Assembly (NCBI GenBank): GCA_011523385.1
Contig: WTGX01000023.1
Span: 58,078-122,077, forward strand
Length of the DNA stretch: 64,000 nucleotides
From: Nitrospira sp.
GTDB lineage: Bacteria; Nitrospirota; Nitrospiria; Nitrospirales; UBA8639
Direction of reading: 5' to 3'
Part shown: one piece after another, positions 1-9,026 of the stretch
How positions within the stretch are numbered: position 1 is the first letter of the stretch
Layout of the letters: every line of letters begins with the position of its first letter
Program-made: the position numbers and the translations under genes
Notes under the pieces: generated by a model
Seen by the model: only the letters and a program-made list of their open reading frames with translations
The model's database searches: none
What the model was told of the DNA's origin: nothing

Positions 1-1
1 T

Positions 2-310
2 TCCATGGGCTCCAGCTATCGCATCAAAGACGATCGCATTACCCAGATCAACCGGAAGATGCCGCACGTAGCCTTTACCATCAACGTCGAAGACAGTGCG
101 TTGACACAGGATAAAAAATATCTCACGACCCGTTATACCGTGTATTACTACTCGCCCAAGGATGGCTCACTGGCCAACGTGGAAAGCTTCTCGGATTCTC
201 ACGCCAGGGTGGGAAGCGCGGATCTGCCTGCAACCCGCCGCATTATTTCCTATGAAAAAGGCGCCACGGTAACACGCACCATCACGTTTGAAAACCATAA
301 GCCGCTGTAA
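2..310 (+). CDS. DUF3386-like protein, C-terminal part (5' end outside window)
   Basis: The reading frame is open from the first codon of the window to a TAA at 308-310, so only the last ~102 residues are present. The ATG at position 5 need not be the true start. The stretch GSSYRIKDDRITQINR followed by a beta-rich part and a late RVGSADLP motif resembles the C-terminal half of DUF3386 proteins as I remember them, a family of unknown function. No signal peptide or membrane segment can be judged because the N-terminus is missing. A strong inverted repeat follows 15 bp after the stop. The family call is from memory of the motif pattern and is only moderately secure. Confidence 0.5.
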   Translation, partial: SMGSSYRIKDDRITQINRKMPHVAFTINVEDSALTQDKKYLTTRYTVYYYSPKDGSLANVESFSDSHARVGSADLPATRRIISYEKGATVTRTITFENHKPL

Positions 311-324
311 GTGTGACGCTTGCT

Positions 325-373
325 ACAAAGGGAGGGGACCGGCAAGGAATGCGTGCCAATCCCTCCCCTTTGT
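325..373. repeat. Long inverted repeat (dispersed ACAAAGGGGAGG hairpin family)
   Basis: The arms ACAAAGGGAGGGGA (325-338) and TCCCTCCCCTTTGT (360-373) are perfect 14-bp inverted repeats; an inner GGCA/TGCC pair extends the hairpin. No T-run follows, so a rho-independent terminator is not clear, although the position just after a stop codon would suit one. The same arm sequence recurs as tighter hairpins near 30.6 kb and 46.4 kb. The following stretch to 500 shows no gene. Confidence 0.75.
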
Positions 374-500
374 AAGTGGGCGCATTTCCGAAGAGGGAAT
401 GCGGGTGGGGTAGGGCTAAAGCTAAAGCACGGGGATGCCGGGCAAAACCGCCAGATGCAGTCCTTCCTCGCACCAACGTTCTGGAGATCTGCAGCGCTCG

Positions 501-1238
501 CTACGATAACCCCTGCCCTCTTGTGCTCCCGCCGAATCCTCCGAAGTTCCCCCCAAATCCACCCTGGCCGGTACTCCAATATCCGCCGCGCCGCCAGCGT
601 TGAAACGGATGTCGCCGTTCCGGGCGGGTAAAACGCCAAAGGGCAAACAGCATGGCTAACGCCACGGCCACGTTCATCCAAAATCCCGCACTTGAAGAGC
701 GTTTGGGTTCTGCAGCCGCTTGGACCGCACTGCCCGAGACCGAGGCCAATCCGACAGCCGCACGATACAAGGATTCTCCGTATCGCGCATTCTGGAACAT
801 CGGAATGAGGTATTGCGTGGACAATTCATCCAGCTTCGGTTTTCCGATCAACGAGAGCAAACTCCGGCCCAGAACAACCACGGCTTGTCGCTCCTTCAAG
901 GAAGCGAGCAATACCATCCCTCGTTCTTGCTGGGCCGAGCCGATATGCCATTCCTTATACAGACCTTCCGCATATTCCCGTGCATGCGAATGAGGGCTGG
1001 CTGTCGCAATTGTCACGACGATCATTTCCACACCGGTCCGGTCTTCCAGTTCTTTACAGACATCACGTATTCGGCTTTGCCAGTCGGCTTCAATCAAATC
1101 CGCATAATCACTGACATAACCAAGCGGCGTCGGGAAAGCGGGGAGTTTTTCCCCTCCGGCGGCATCAGCCAAGCCAGGAGGCACATAAACCAACAGAACA
1201 TAAAGAAAGAGTATGGGTACCGAACGCCATACCTTCAT
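501..1238 (-). CDS. TPM-domain (YgcG-type) secreted/membrane protein
   Basis: The start is placed at the ATG at 1236-1238 because the next residues, MKVWRSVPILFLYVLLVYV, form a typical signal peptide ending near ADAAGG; the upstream extension is unusually basic and not protein-like. After the signal, PTPLGYVSDYADLI and a conserved region of about 120 residues match the TPM domain, described as a phosphatase-like or photosystem-repair fold. A second hydrophobic segment (FWMNVAVALAMLFALWRF) is followed by a basic stretch and a Gly-rich tail (GGFGGNFGGFGG), the layout typical of YgcG proteins. It is probably anchored by the C-terminal helix with the TPM domain outside the cytoplasm. The substrate is unknown. 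Confidence 0.8.
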   Translation of the reverse strand: MKVWRSVPILFLYVLLVYVPPGLADAAGGEKLPAFPTPLGYVSDYADLIEADWQSRIRDVCKELEDRTGVEMIVVTIATASPHSHAREYAEGLYKEWHIGSAQQERGMVLLASLKERQAVVVLGRSLLSLIGKPKLDELSTQYLIPMFQNARYGESLYRAAVGLASVSGSAVQAAAEPKRSSSAGFWMNVAVALAMLFALWRFTRPERRHPFQRWRRGGYWSTGQGGFGGNFGGFGGSTRGQGLS

Positions 1239-1539
1239 CTGTTGGAAGCAAGCTGCCCGGCTACCAAACCAACCGCAAAACGGCACCAAGGGGTCCCTTG
1301 TCGGTTTCGCCCGTTGATTAGGCTGAATATAGCCAACGGATATCATTTGAAGTACACGCCTCCAAAACTTCTTTGCTTTCAGCAACAACGAAGCGGTTAC
1401 AAAGTTGTGGCATTTGCCAGTTAAAAGTGTTTACAACGTTTATGTTCCATACCTTACCAGATGCAATCGGAATCCATCTGTCCTTGACTGATGCTTCTGC
1501 AAGAACTGTCAACGGTGACATGTGCTCATTTATGCGGTC
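1239..1539. other. Intergenic region with no supported gene
   Basis: About 300 bp between the TPM gene and the toxin-antitoxin pair. One short minus-strand frame (1318-1521, 67 codons) is open but matches nothing I recognise and has no clear ribosome binding site. No hairpin terminator or repeat was seen. Confidence 0.4.
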
Positions 1540-1755
1540 TTACGTAGAAACGGGCGTGAGACTGAACACTCGCGAATATTTTGCAGCGGCTTTGACGTCT
1601 CCTCGACGAAGGGCCTCCCGTACATCGTCGAGCCGATACGCGTCCTCTAGAGAAAGGTAGGGTGCCCATCCGTCAGGCTCGTGTAATAGCTCTACTTCAA
1701 CTTCTGCAACGTAGTTTCCTTCGTGAATAAGTTTCATCCGTTTTCTCTTACTCAT
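1540..1755 (-). CDS. Small partner protein (putative antitoxin) of a DUF4258-type toxin
   Basis: The 71-residue product starts MSKRKRMKLIHEG at the ATG at 1753-1755, which overlaps the TGA of the upstream toxin-like gene in an ATGA junction; this sets the start well inside a longer open frame. The central part, HEPDGWAPYLSLEDAYRLDD, and the acidic/basic helix REALRRGDVKAAAKYS resemble small proteins that commonly sit beside DUF4258/RelE-fold genes. No helix-turn-helix can be recognised by eye. Translational coupling in toxin-antitoxin order supports an antitoxin role, but the function is inferred from position and size only. Confidence 0.6.
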   Translation of the reverse strand: MSKRKRMKLIHEGNYVAEVEVELLHEPDGWAPYLSLEDAYRLDDVREALRRGDVKAAAKYSRVFSLTPVST

Positions 1756-2075
1756 TTGCGTCTCCGTTTGAACCCAGGTTCCCATTTTTGGGGATCTGGC
1801 ACGTATGCCGTGATCAGCACTGCCGGATTTGTGTGGCCAGAGGGAAGTCCCCACACAGCGTGGACCGAGCGCCCATCCTTCGTTCGGTGGAGCACCAAAA
1901 AACATGGTCCTTTGGGGTAGTTCGGATAGTCTTCAATAACTTCCGCTGTTTCCACAGCTTCGATAAGCTCTTTTGCAAGTAGTCCCTCATCGGCAAGTTC
2001 GTCGTATCCATGCTCCGAAATTCGGACATTGCCCTCAGCAATCAACGCCCTGATAGTGTCAAACGTATCGCTCAC
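1752..2075 (-). CDS. DUF4258-like putative toxin (RelE/ParE-like fold)
   Basis: The 107-residue protein has an N-terminal helical part with ISEHGYDELADEGL and a later beta-strand core with CFLVLHRTKDGRSVHAVWG and VLITAYVPDPQKWE. This resembles DUF4258 domains, which share the barnase/EndoU/RelE-like toxin fold; His, Arg and Lys residues in the core are compatible with a ribonuclease site. It ends in a basic tail (KRRRK). The stop overlaps the start of the downstream partner by four bases, so the two are translated together. Activity as a toxin is inferred. Confidence 0.65.
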   Translation of the reverse strand: MSDTFDTIRALIAEGNVRISEHGYDELADEGLLAKELIEAVETAEVIEDYPNYPKGPCFLVLHRTKDGRSVHAVWGLPSGHTNPAVLITAYVPDPQKWEPGFKRRRK

Positions 2076-2159
2076 AATACTCGCCGCCGTCGGATATGTC
2101 TATAGATCCGTTGTGGGAACATCAGGTTCCGTACATTATAAAACGTCTTATCCCGTTCA

Positions 2160-2921
2160 TTAAAACCGTGCCTCGTGTTTCATCGATTCGATGCGGTCCA
2201 CCAATTGCCCCAAGCCTGTTAGGTATCGGTCCAACAGCTTGGGCAGTTCATGTTTCCCCGGGGTGCTGAGGCCTCGCTTCAAGCGCCAGACTTCGAAAAA
2301 CACTGAAGGGTCCACGTCCAATGTGGCCTTCAGTTCGTCCATGATTTCCGGGGATTTTATGTTCGATGGGCGGTTCAGGAGACGATACAACCCGCGAAGA
2401 CACGGCAGAAGCGCGGTTAATGAGAGAGGTAAAACGGTTTGAATGGCCTCAACCCTCCCCCACCCTTCGACGTAGCATTGGCGAACCCGCAAAAGATTTG
2501 CATGGATTTCCTGCCGGCATTGAACAAACAGGTGCGCCTGATTGACGTGCAATTCAGGAAACGGATCACGGCCTTCAAGCAGCACGTGGCATTCCTTGAT
2601 GTCCAGATATTCCAACGGGAACACGTCCGAAGATTGTTGGAGATCCGTGTGCGTGAGAAACAACGGGGCAATGATTTTTTCCCTGGCCCATTGTTTGTGA
2701 ATGCCGCTCCATCGTTGAAGAACAGGCTGGGTGATCTGTTCAAGTACGACCAAGACATTGATATTGGAATATCCTTCCAGGAACTCACCGCGCGCCGCAC
2801 TGCCATAAACGAGGATCGCTTCGAGCTTCAAGTCTTTTTGTTTTTTGATGGACCGGAGAAAGCCGCGGAGCGGAGCATGTGTCTCTTCCTGAAGTTGCGT
2901 CCAGGGTGGAGTGGCGGACAT
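2160..2921 (-). CDS. Nucleotidyltransferase-fold protein with altered catalytic Asp positions
   Basis: The 253-residue product has an NTP_transf_2-like signature at residues ~35-60: AILVYGSAARGEF followed by SNINVLVVLE. The family normally has G-S and then Asp-x-Asp (or Glu) to bind metal; here both positions are Asn (both codons are AAT), so nucleotidyl transfer may be lost or changed. The rest is alpha-helical, compatible with the HEPN-like or substrate-binding C-terminal halves of such proteins. It stands alone, 84 bp from the toxin-like gene and 39 bp from the FAD monooxygenase. The fold call is fairly safe; the function is unknown. Confidence 0.65.
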   Translation of the reverse strand: MSATPPWTQLQEETHAPLRGFLRSIKKQKDLKLEAILVYGSAARGEFLEGYSNINVLVVLEQITQPVLQRWSGIHKQWAREKIIAPLFLTHTDLQQSSDVFPLEYLDIKECHVLLEGRDPFPELHVNQAHLFVQCRQEIHANLLRVRQCYVEGWGRVEAIQTVLPLSLTALLPCLRGLYRLLNRPSNIKSPEIMDELKATLDVDPSVFFEVWRLKRGLSTPGKHELPKLLDRYLTGLGQLVDRIESMKHEARF

Positions 2922-2960
2922 GCTTATGACCTCATCCGTAATGCGTCGTGAAGATTGATC

Positions 2961-4232
2961 TTACGAAAGCGCATGAGGTGGTCGTTGGTCGGCGCGGGGA
3001 TCCGGCACCAGTCCCAGAGCCAGGAAGCGATCCAATAACCCGAATGGCGGAGTCTCACGGAGTCCGGCGGTCGCCATCAGGACTTGATATTTGAGCCGCT
3101 GGTTTCGGTCGATGGTGGAAAAGATCCTGTCGCGCAGCCACGCGAGCACAGGATTCCCCGTATTCCAAAAAAAAGCCTCTTCATCGGCAAGCCGTTGCAG
3201 CATTTCGACTTTGGGACGACGCTGTCTTTCATACACCTTCAAACGCGATGCTTGAAAATTGTCTTCCGCCAGGCACGCAGGAACAAGATCCGCCAACACC
3301 GTGGCATCGACCATAGCTTGCATGCGCCCTTGAGAGGCATGAGGATTCATCCCATGGGCGGCATCCCCGATCAGCACGGCCCCGTCGGCGACCCACGTTC
3401 GCGCCCGGGTTCGACCCGTGGGCATCACCGTCGTTTGCTCCCAACTCGTGAAGCCATGAAACGTGGGCGATAGCTCAGGATAGATGGCGGACCAGCGTTT
3501 TTGAAGGGGCTCAACCCCGGCTGCGTGTATCGCGTTCCGGGATTCGGCGTCGATCAGGTAGACGAGATAGAGTTTCTCTTTCCCCGCAGGGAATAAACCT
3601 AGAATTTCTTTTTTCCCGAGAAAATACTGCGCCTCTTCGAATTTGTTCTGACAGTCCAGGATGGCGACAAGATAGCTGTCACGGTAGCGGTACAGCCTGG
3701 CGGGGATTTTCAGCGTTTCGCGAACTTTGGATGCCGGTCCATCGGCTCCGACGATCAGTTTGGCAGAGATACGTACAGGCTTGCCTTGAACGTCTGCTTC
3801 CACCCCAATGATGGTTTCGCCATGTCTCAAGACGTTCGTGAACGACGCGTTGTACCACAATCCTCCAGGATTCGCCTTCTCCAAGGCTTCGAGCACCGTC
3901 CGGTGTGCGACATGTGGTAAGGTGACGAGGGCGCGATTATAGGGAGGAGGCAATTCGTCATAATCGATCGAACACAGCCGTTGCCCCCCAATTTGCCGAA
4001 AATGAAAATGCCGGACGGGCTGCACCGCGTGTTGCGGCAATTGATCCAACAGGCCCAGACCATCCAGAATTTTCTGCCCGTTCGGTTGAAGGATTTCTCC
4101 GCGTATCCCGTGGGGAGGCTCTGAAGCCTGTTCGAGAACGAGGGTCCTGACCCCTTTCCTGGCAAGCAGAAGACCCAGGATTGCTCCTCCGCCTCCGGCA
4201 CCGACGACAACCACATCAACGTGTATGTCCAT
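2961..4232 (-). CDS. FAD-dependent monooxygenase (UbiH/PHBH-like)
   Basis: The 423-residue protein begins with a Rossmann FAD-binding beta-alpha-beta motif, VVVVGAGGGGAILGLLLARKG, followed by the acidic strand end (LVLEQ) expected at the ribose. Mid-protein IVGADGPASKVRE is the conserved DG motif, and GAVLIGDAAHGMNPHASQG is the GD motif that contacts FAD. This order is diagnostic of the group A flavoprotein hydroxylases (FAD_binding_3). Substrates range from quinone precursors to aromatic compounds and polyketides, and nothing nearby identifies which applies. No membrane segment is obvious. Confidence 0.88.
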   Translation of the reverse strand: MDIHVDVVVVGAGGGGAILGLLLARKGVRTLVLEQASEPPHGIRGEILQPNGQKILDGLGLLDQLPQHAVQPVRHFHFRQIGGQRLCSIDYDELPPPYNRALVTLPHVAHRTVLEALEKANPGGLWYNASFTNVLRHGETIIGVEADVQGKPVRISAKLIVGADGPASKVRETLKIPARLYRYRDSYLVAILDCQNKFEEAQYFLGKKEILGLFPAGKEKLYLVYLIDAESRNAIHAAGVEPLQKRWSAIYPELSPTFHGFTSWEQTTVMPTGRTRARTWVADGAVLIGDAAHGMNPHASQGRMQAMVDATVLADLVPACLAEDNFQASRLKVYERQRRPKVEMLQRLADEEAFFWNTGNPVLAWLRDRIFSTIDRNQRLKYQVLMATAGLRETPPFGLLDRFLALGLVPDPRADQRPPHALS

Positions 4233-4286
4233 ACAAGGGAAAGGAGCGAATCGAAGGACTCAGGATCGGATTTCCCGGCAAACCGC

Positions 4287-4691
4287 CTATTCAAAAATTT
4301 TTTGAAAATGCTCCTCGGCTTCTTCCCAAGCCGTGGAATTCGTGTTTTTGAGCCAATTTTTCAGAAACGTCTTCTGCTCCGGGGAAAGCATTTGCCTGAT
4401 CTGGTGGGAACGGCCTTGCAGGGGCTGCAAAAATCCGACCTTTTTGATGGGGTCGAGCGTGGCAGTACGTACGTAAACGTTGGTATAAGCCAGGGGGTGA
4501 TCGTTTTCTCCCTCCCCTTGGAGCCAGACCGAAATATACTTGTCCATGGTCAATCCCGAACTGTCCAGTGCCGGATCTGTTTCATGAAACACGTCATTCT
4601 CCGTTTCGGGTAACGGGACGGCTTCATGAGCCCGGAAGAGAAAATTTCGATTCCACATAAGGAAAAATGGGGTCAAAAAACCCGGTTTCAT
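4287..4691 (-). CDS. Hypothetical protein
   Basis: This frame of 134 codons lies 54 bp upstream of the monooxygenase on the same strand. The N-terminus contains a short hydrophobic patch (GFLTPFFLMW) and the C-terminus is helical and charged (LSPEQKTFLKNWLKN...). I do not recognise a family. An internal ATG could be the true start. Support is the length of the open frame and the shared orientation with its neighbour. Confidence 0.45.
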   Translation of the reverse strand: MKPGFLTPFFLMWNRNFLFRAHEAVPLPETENDVFHETDPALDSSGLTMDKYISVWLQGEGENDHPLAYTNVYVRTATLDPIKKVGFLQPLQGRSHQIRQMLSPEQKTFLKNWLKNTNSTAWEEAEEHFQKIFE

Positions 4692-4885
4692 AGTGGCAAG
4701 GAGCCGGCATGAAAGTCAAATGTGGCTTCTTGCTCAAGATAACCCTTGTATTTTCTTGTCGGCTTGTCATAGTGTTATGGACAAACCTCTCGTGGAATAG
4801 TGGGTGCTGAAATTGTTTTATTGAAGGTGCTCATGAGATGTACAGCACCACTTATCGAATCACACAAAAAAAGGAGTGTCGCCTC

Positions 4886-5509
4886 ATGAAACCATGGTGT
4901 CTCACTGGATTTCTTTTGGCCGTTCTGTTCATGTTCGGATGTCAAGGCCCCGGACAAATTACCAAATTGCGTATCCAGCACGTCGAATCCACAGTTGAGT
5001 CCAAAGAGTCGTCCCTCACGGTCGCAGTCTCTCCTTTCGATGATAAACGGCAACCATCAGAGCACTTAGGCACGCGAGTCCGTGGCGGAGGAGGCGAAAC
5101 CTATTTTGACGTGATGGAGGGCACGTTGAGTCAACGTGTTACAAATTCTTTTGTTGATTTCCTGAACCAGGCGGGATTTTCTGCCGTACGGGTTAATGGC
5201 GCTGATTCCGCTAATGTAAGAATTGAGCCGACTATCCAAAAATTCAAGGTCGAGGCGACCGATAAATCGTTGGCTACCTACCTCGAAGTCGACACGATCA
5301 TGGCTTTCACCGTCCATAACGCGGCCGACGAAAGTATCGTTCGAATTGCAATCGGAGTCGGTGGAACGGATCATGAAGTATTCTTCTCCGAAAAAGATCT
5401 GGAAAAACTGATTGGGGAAGTACTCACTGAAGGTTTCGAAGAATTTCTGGAAAAGGTCGAAGTCCAAGGAGAGGCCCTCAAGTTTCGTCTTCCTGAGGAA
5501 ACCTCCTGA
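4886..5509 (+). CDS. Putative outer-membrane lipoprotein
   Basis: The start is set at 4886 because AAGGAG at 4871-4876 is correctly spaced and the first residues, MKPWCLTGFLLAVLFMFGCQ, form a lipoprotein signal with the lipobox ending in Cys20. The mature part of ~185 residues contains SLTVAVSPFDDKRQ, a region seen in proteins of YajG-like type, then alternating beta strands and a C-terminal acidic helix. It probably sits on the inner face of the outer membrane. I would describe it as a YajG-like lipoprotein with low certainty. Neighbours lie on the opposite strand, so it seems monocistronic; the ~190 bp upstream are promoter space. Confidence 0.75.
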   Translation: MKPWCLTGFLLAVLFMFGCQGPGQITKLRIQHVESTVESKESSLTVAVSPFDDKRQPSEHLGTRVRGGGGETYFDVMEGTLSQRVTNSFVDFLNQAGFSAVRVNGADSANVRIEPTIQKFKVEATDKSLATYLEVDTIMAFTVHNAADESIVRIAIGVGGTDHEVFFSEKDLEKLIGEVLTEGFEEFLEKVEVQGEALKFRLPEETS

Positions 5510-5533
5510 GACTGGATTCGACAAAATCCCCGT

Positions 5534-5917
5534 CTAGGGTTCTTCACTCGCACCAAACCACCGATAGCGATATCTCGCTACAAATTCATAGCCGGCAGTC
5601 ATGGCCTGACGGCACAAGCGAAACCTCCAGAAAAACAGGAGGAGTTTTCCGCTCGTCATGCCGTGCAGGAACGGAAGAAATGCTTCCAGCCCACCGACAA
5701 CGGTCCCCTTTTCATCGATCCAATAGGCCATGGGAGGCCGGGAGTCAGACTGGTGGCGGCTTCCCAGATATTCAATGGCATCCTGACTGTCATAGGGGAG
5801 ATACTGAACGCGTGTGGAACGTTGCTCCAATTTTCTCTTCACTGCCACGCAAAGACGACAATGAGAATCATAAATCAGGCAACCGGAACGCGCTTGACGG
5901 GGAACTTCATCGTTCAT
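5534..5917 (-). CDS. DCC-family thiol-disulfide oxidoreductase-like protein (DUF393)
   Basis: The 127-residue product has the family signature near its N-terminus, LIYDSHCRLCVAVKR, with the two cysteines of a CxxC (C-R-L-C). The region RVQYLPYDS and the later AYWIDEKGTVVGGLEAF follow the expected thioredoxin-like pattern. DCC proteins are predicted redox proteins with no settled substrate. It is the last gene of a minus-strand run, 14 bp after mtnA. Confidence 0.8.
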   Translation of the reverse strand: MNDEVPRQARSGCLIYDSHCRLCVAVKRKLEQRSTRVQYLPYDSQDAIEYLGSRHQSDSRPPMAYWIDEKGTVVGGLEAFLPFLHGMTSGKLLLFFWRFRLCRQAMTAGYEFVARYRYRWFGASEEP

Positions 5918-5931
5918 GTTCCATCCTGGCC

Positions 5932-6975
5932 TCAGGCAGTTCGCCTGGCTCTTAAACGTGTCGCAATCTGCTCCGGGGACACGATCCCTTGCTCCGTAAT
6001 GATTCCGGTGACGTATTCTGCAGGTGTCACGTCAAAGGCCGGGTTATAGACGTCTACATTTTTTGGGGCAATGCATGCTTCTCCATTGATGGTGGTCACT
6101 TCATGACCGGGACGTTCTTCAATAGGAATGGCAGAACCGGAGGGCATTGAAACGTCGATGGTCGAAGAAGGGGCCGCCACGTAAAAGGGAACGTCATGGA
6201 CCTTGGCAAGAACCGCAACGCCATAGGTCCCGATTTTATTCGCTACGTCTCCATTGGCCGCAATCCGGTCGGCACCGACCACACACAAGTCGATTTTGCC
6301 TTGCCGCATGACAACGGCTGCCATGCTATCCGTGATCAGCGTGACGGGAATGCCGTCTTCCATCAATTCCCACGCCGTCAATCGGGCGCCCTGAAGAACG
6401 GGCCGAGTCTCATTCGCAAAAACGTGCACCTGCTTCCCCTGCTCCGACGCCGCCCTGATCACTCCCAAGGCCGTGCCATATCCGGCGGTTGCCAACGCTC
6501 CGGCATTACAGTGCGTTAAAACGTTCTGCCCATCCTTGATGAGGACGGCTCCTTGTTGGCCCATGGCCTTACACATGGCAATGTCTTGTTGTTGGATCGC
6601 CAAGGCTTCCTGCACGAGCCGGGACTGGATCTCGGCTACCGTGCAAGCACGATTTTCCCGTACAACGGCCTTCATCCGCGTCAGAGCCCAAAAAAGATTT
6701 ACGGCCGTGGGGCGAGTTGCGGCTAATTGATCGCAAATAGCCAAAATTTTTCGTTCAAATGCCGGGACATCGGTTTCAAAAACGGATTGCGCTCCCAACG
6801 CAACCCCCATGGCGGCGGTCACGCCAATAGCCGGCGCACCCCGCACCTTCAACTCTTGAATGGCGGATGCCACGGCATCCACGTCTGCACACTCGATCAG
6901 TTCGGTATGGCCGGGCAACCGGCTCTGATCAAGGAGCCACACGCGCCCCTCTTTCCATTCCACTGTGGGAATCAT
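5932..6975 (-). CDS. mtnA: S-methyl-5-thioribose-1-phosphate isomerase
   Basis: The 347-residue protein matches the MtnA/eIF2B-alpha-like family throughout: [18 protein letters not shown] near residue 45, [17 protein letters not shown] with the catalytic Cys, and [20 protein letters not shown] with the catalytic Asp. It interconverts methylthioribose-1-phosphate and methylthioribulose-1-phosphate in methionine salvage, in the cytoplasm. It follows rtcB by 38 bp and precedes the DCC gene, suggesting co-transcription. No other methionine-salvage genes are in the window. Confidence 0.95.
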   Translation of the reverse strand: MIPTVEWKEGRVWLLDQSRLPGHTELIECADVDAVASAIQELKVRGAPAIGVTAAMGVALGAQSVFETDVPAFERKILAICDQLAATRPTAVNLFWALTRMKAVVRENRACTVAEIQSRLVQEALAIQQQDIAMCKAMGQQGAVLIKDGQNVLTHCNAGALATAGYGTALGVIRAASEQGKQVHVFANETRPVLQGARLTAWELMEDGIPVTLITDSMAAVVMRQGKIDLCVVGADRIAANGDVANKIGTYGVAVLAKVHDVPFYVAAPSSTIDVSMPSGSAIPIEERPGHEVTTINGEACIAPKNVDVYNPAFDVTPAEYVTGIITEQGIVSPEQIATRLRARRTA

Positions 6976-7013
6976 GTTAAAACCTTTAATTCGTTCCTCA
7001 AAGTACCGGGGCC

Positions 7014-8465
7014 TTACCCTTTGATGTTCCCTATCGGCAATAATTCGGCTACTTTTCTGGTGATCCCTGCAGTCTCCACCGACTCCACTACGTCGGAAAT
7101 ATTCTTATACGCGATTCCGGCTTCTTCGGCCAATCCCGACATCGAAACCGCTTTTACCAGGATGCCCCGTTGGGCCATATTTTGCTGAAGAGTCGCCCCG
7201 CGCACGGTTCGCTTAGCTTGAGCCCGCGACATCGTCCGGCCGGCACCGTGCATCGTCGATCCAAAGGATTCCGCATTGGCTTGCACCGTTCCCACCAGCA
7301 AGTACGATCCGGTCTCCATGGAGCCCCCGCAGATTACAGGCTGGCCGACCGTTCTGAATGGATCCGGAACATCGGGGCTCCCCGGGCCAAACGCCCGAGT
7401 GGCGCCCTTACGATGGACCAGGAGATTTTGATTTTCGTATCGTTCGACTTTGGCGATATTGTGGGCAACGTCATAGACCTGTCGCATACCGAGCCTTTCA
7501 GGAGATTCCCGGAACACTCGACAAAAGGCTTCACGAATTTGATGGGCAATGACCTGGCGATTGGCAAAGGCCGTATTCGCCGCACAGTTCATGGCCGAAA
7601 AATATTGCTCCCCTTCCGGTGATTGATATGGCGCACAAGCCAATTGTTGATCTTTAACGGAGATGCCATGGCGTTTCATGGCCTTTTGAAAGATACGGAC
7701 GTAGTCTGTGCCAATCTGATGTCCGAGACCTCGAGACCCGCAGTGCACCATGATCACGATCTGGTCATGCCCATGAATGCCGAATCGTTCAGCCACGGAC
7801 CGTTCGAAAATGCGGTCATTTCTGACCACCTGGATTTCAAGATAGTGATTTCCCGAGCCCAATGTTCCCAATTGCCCTATGCCCCGTTGGCAAGCATGTT
7901 CGGAAACGTGTTCAGGGTCTGCTCCGGTCAAGCAGCCCTGCTCTTCCGTATGGATAAGATCACTTTCCCATCCATACCCTTGTTCCACGCCCCACTTTGC
8001 CCCCTTTCGCATCACGTTCTGAAAAGTGCGTCGAGACAACTTCACGAAACCTTTTGCCCCGACTCCTGCGGGCACCGTACGAAACAATTCCATCATCAAG
8101 GCATCCAATCGCGGTTTCACGTCGGCTAGCGTCAAATCCGTACGGAGTAGCCGCATTCCACAATTGATATCATAGCCCACACCTCCCGGAGAAATGATGC
8201 CGTTTCGAACGTCGAAAGCCGCGACGCCTCCAATGGGAAATCCATAGCCCCAATGTCCATCCGGCATGCATAAGGCATACCGTTGAATGCCGGGCAAACA
8301 TGCCACGTTCGTGACTTGCTCAAATACGCCGGCATCCATTGTCTCAAGAATTTTTCTCGTTCCATAAATTCTGGCAGGAACCAGCATGCCCGACTTTTCC
8401 GTCCTGGGAATTTCCCAGACAGTCTCGGCGAGCCGGTCGACTTTCATTTCAGTGGAGAGATTCAT
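7014..8465 (-). CDS. rtcB: RNA-splicing ligase RtcB
   Basis: The 483-residue protein carries the RtcB hallmarks: [17 protein letters not shown] near residue 70, [15 protein letters not shown] with the metal-binding Cys at ~102, and [13 protein letters not shown] with the His (about 406) that is guanylylated. RtcB joins 2',3'-cyclic phosphate or 3'-phosphate RNA ends to 5'-OH ends in a GTP- and Mn-dependent reaction. The gene for its activator archease lies immediately upstream. The length matches the family. The start shows no clear Shine-Dalgarno; the ATG used is the first after an AT-rich tract, and a second in-frame ATG lies six codons on. Confidence 0.96.
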   Translation of the reverse strand: MNLSTEMKVDRLAETVWEIPRTEKSGMLVPARIYGTRKILETMDAGVFEQVTNVACLPGIQRYALCMPDGHWGYGFPIGGVAAFDVRNGIISPGGVGYDINCGMRLLRTDLTLADVKPRLDALMMELFRTVPAGVGAKGFVKLSRRTFQNVMRKGAKWGVEQGYGWESDLIHTEEQGCLTGADPEHVSEHACQRGIGQLGTLGSGNHYLEIQVVRNDRIFERSVAERFGIHGHDQIVIMVHCGSRGLGHQIGTDYVRIFQKAMKRHGISVKDQQLACAPYQSPEGEQYFSAMNCAANTAFANRQVIAHQIREAFCRVFRESPERLGMRQVYDVAHNIAKVERYENQNLLVHRKGATRAFGPGSPDVPDPFRTVGQPVICGGSMETGSYLLVGTVQANAESFGSTMHGAGRTMSRAQAKRTVRGATLQQNMAQRGILVKAVSMSGLAEEAGIAYKNISDVVESVETAGITRKVAELLPIGNIKG

Positions 8466-8543
8466 ATGAAAAAACTTAATTCATTCAATCATTTTATATT
8501 TATATTAAATTGATATATATGGATTATTTGCCAAAGTGTATTT
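8466..8543 (-). promoter_or_regulatory. AT-rich tract upstream of rtcB
   Basis: The 78 bp between the archease stop and the rtcB start are strikingly A+T rich (runs such as TTTTATATTTATATTAAATTG) compared with the surrounding DNA. This looks like a promoter or UP-like region that could let rtcB be transcribed separately from archease. No single pair of -35/-10 hexamers stands out, so the call rests on composition only. Confidence 0.3.
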
Positions 8544-8996
8544 TCACACGTCCAAGACCACACAAGCATACCAACCACTTTCATCGGGTCTGATTTCAAA
8601 TAAATGTCTGGTCACCGCTTTCACGTCGGTTCGTAAATCCTGACGAGTTGCATCCACCTCATCACCGGTTAGAGTGGCATCGAGATGCCACAGGTTGTTC
8701 TCCGAATCATGTCTTACCATAGCACGGACTTTATGAAAGACGACTCCTTCGGCATCCTTGATGAACACGATGCTGTTCAACCATTCGAAGAATAAATCCT
8801 CCAGTTCATTTTCTGACAGAAGACAATCCTTCGTCCAATTGGTTTCTACGGTCAGTGGGTCAGCCATGGCTTCAATTACGGCCAATGCCGCCGTCGCAAA
8901 CAACTCTGACACCGAATCGCCGGTGGCTTCAAAAGCAAGATCCCCCAGGACTATTTCATCGAGAAACCTGTGTGCTTTCCCCATATCGTCTGTCAA
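8544..8996 (-). CDS. Archease, RtcB activator
   Basis: The 150-residue product has the archease pattern: LAFEATGDSVSELFATAALAVIEAM near the N-terminus, LLSENELEDLFFEWLNSIVF in the middle and DVKAVTRHLFEIRPDESGWYACVVLDV at the end, where acidic residues bind Ca or other metal ions. Archease helps RtcB form and turn over the RNA ligase-GMP intermediate. Its position directly upstream of rtcB supports this. Confidence 0.9.
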   Translation of the reverse strand: MTDDMGKAHRFLDEIVLGDLAFEATGDSVSELFATAALAVIEAMADPLTVETNWTKDCLLSENELEDLFFEWLNSIVFIKDAEGVVFHKVRAMVRHDSENNLWHLDATLTGDEVDATRQDLRTDVKAVTRHLFEIRPDESGWYACVVLDV

Positions 8997-9026
8997 ACCA
9001 AAGAAAAACGTTTTTACTTCAAACGG

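Noticed and set aside
1318..1521. 67-codon frame between TPM and TA genes
   Set aside because: No ribosome binding site or known family; partly overlaps the spurious 5' extension of the TPM frame.
7014..8996. Rtc RNA-repair operon with RtcR/RtcA
   Set aside because: Only rtcB and archease are present; no rtcA cyclase or rtcR regulator is seen, so the classical rtc operon is not supported.
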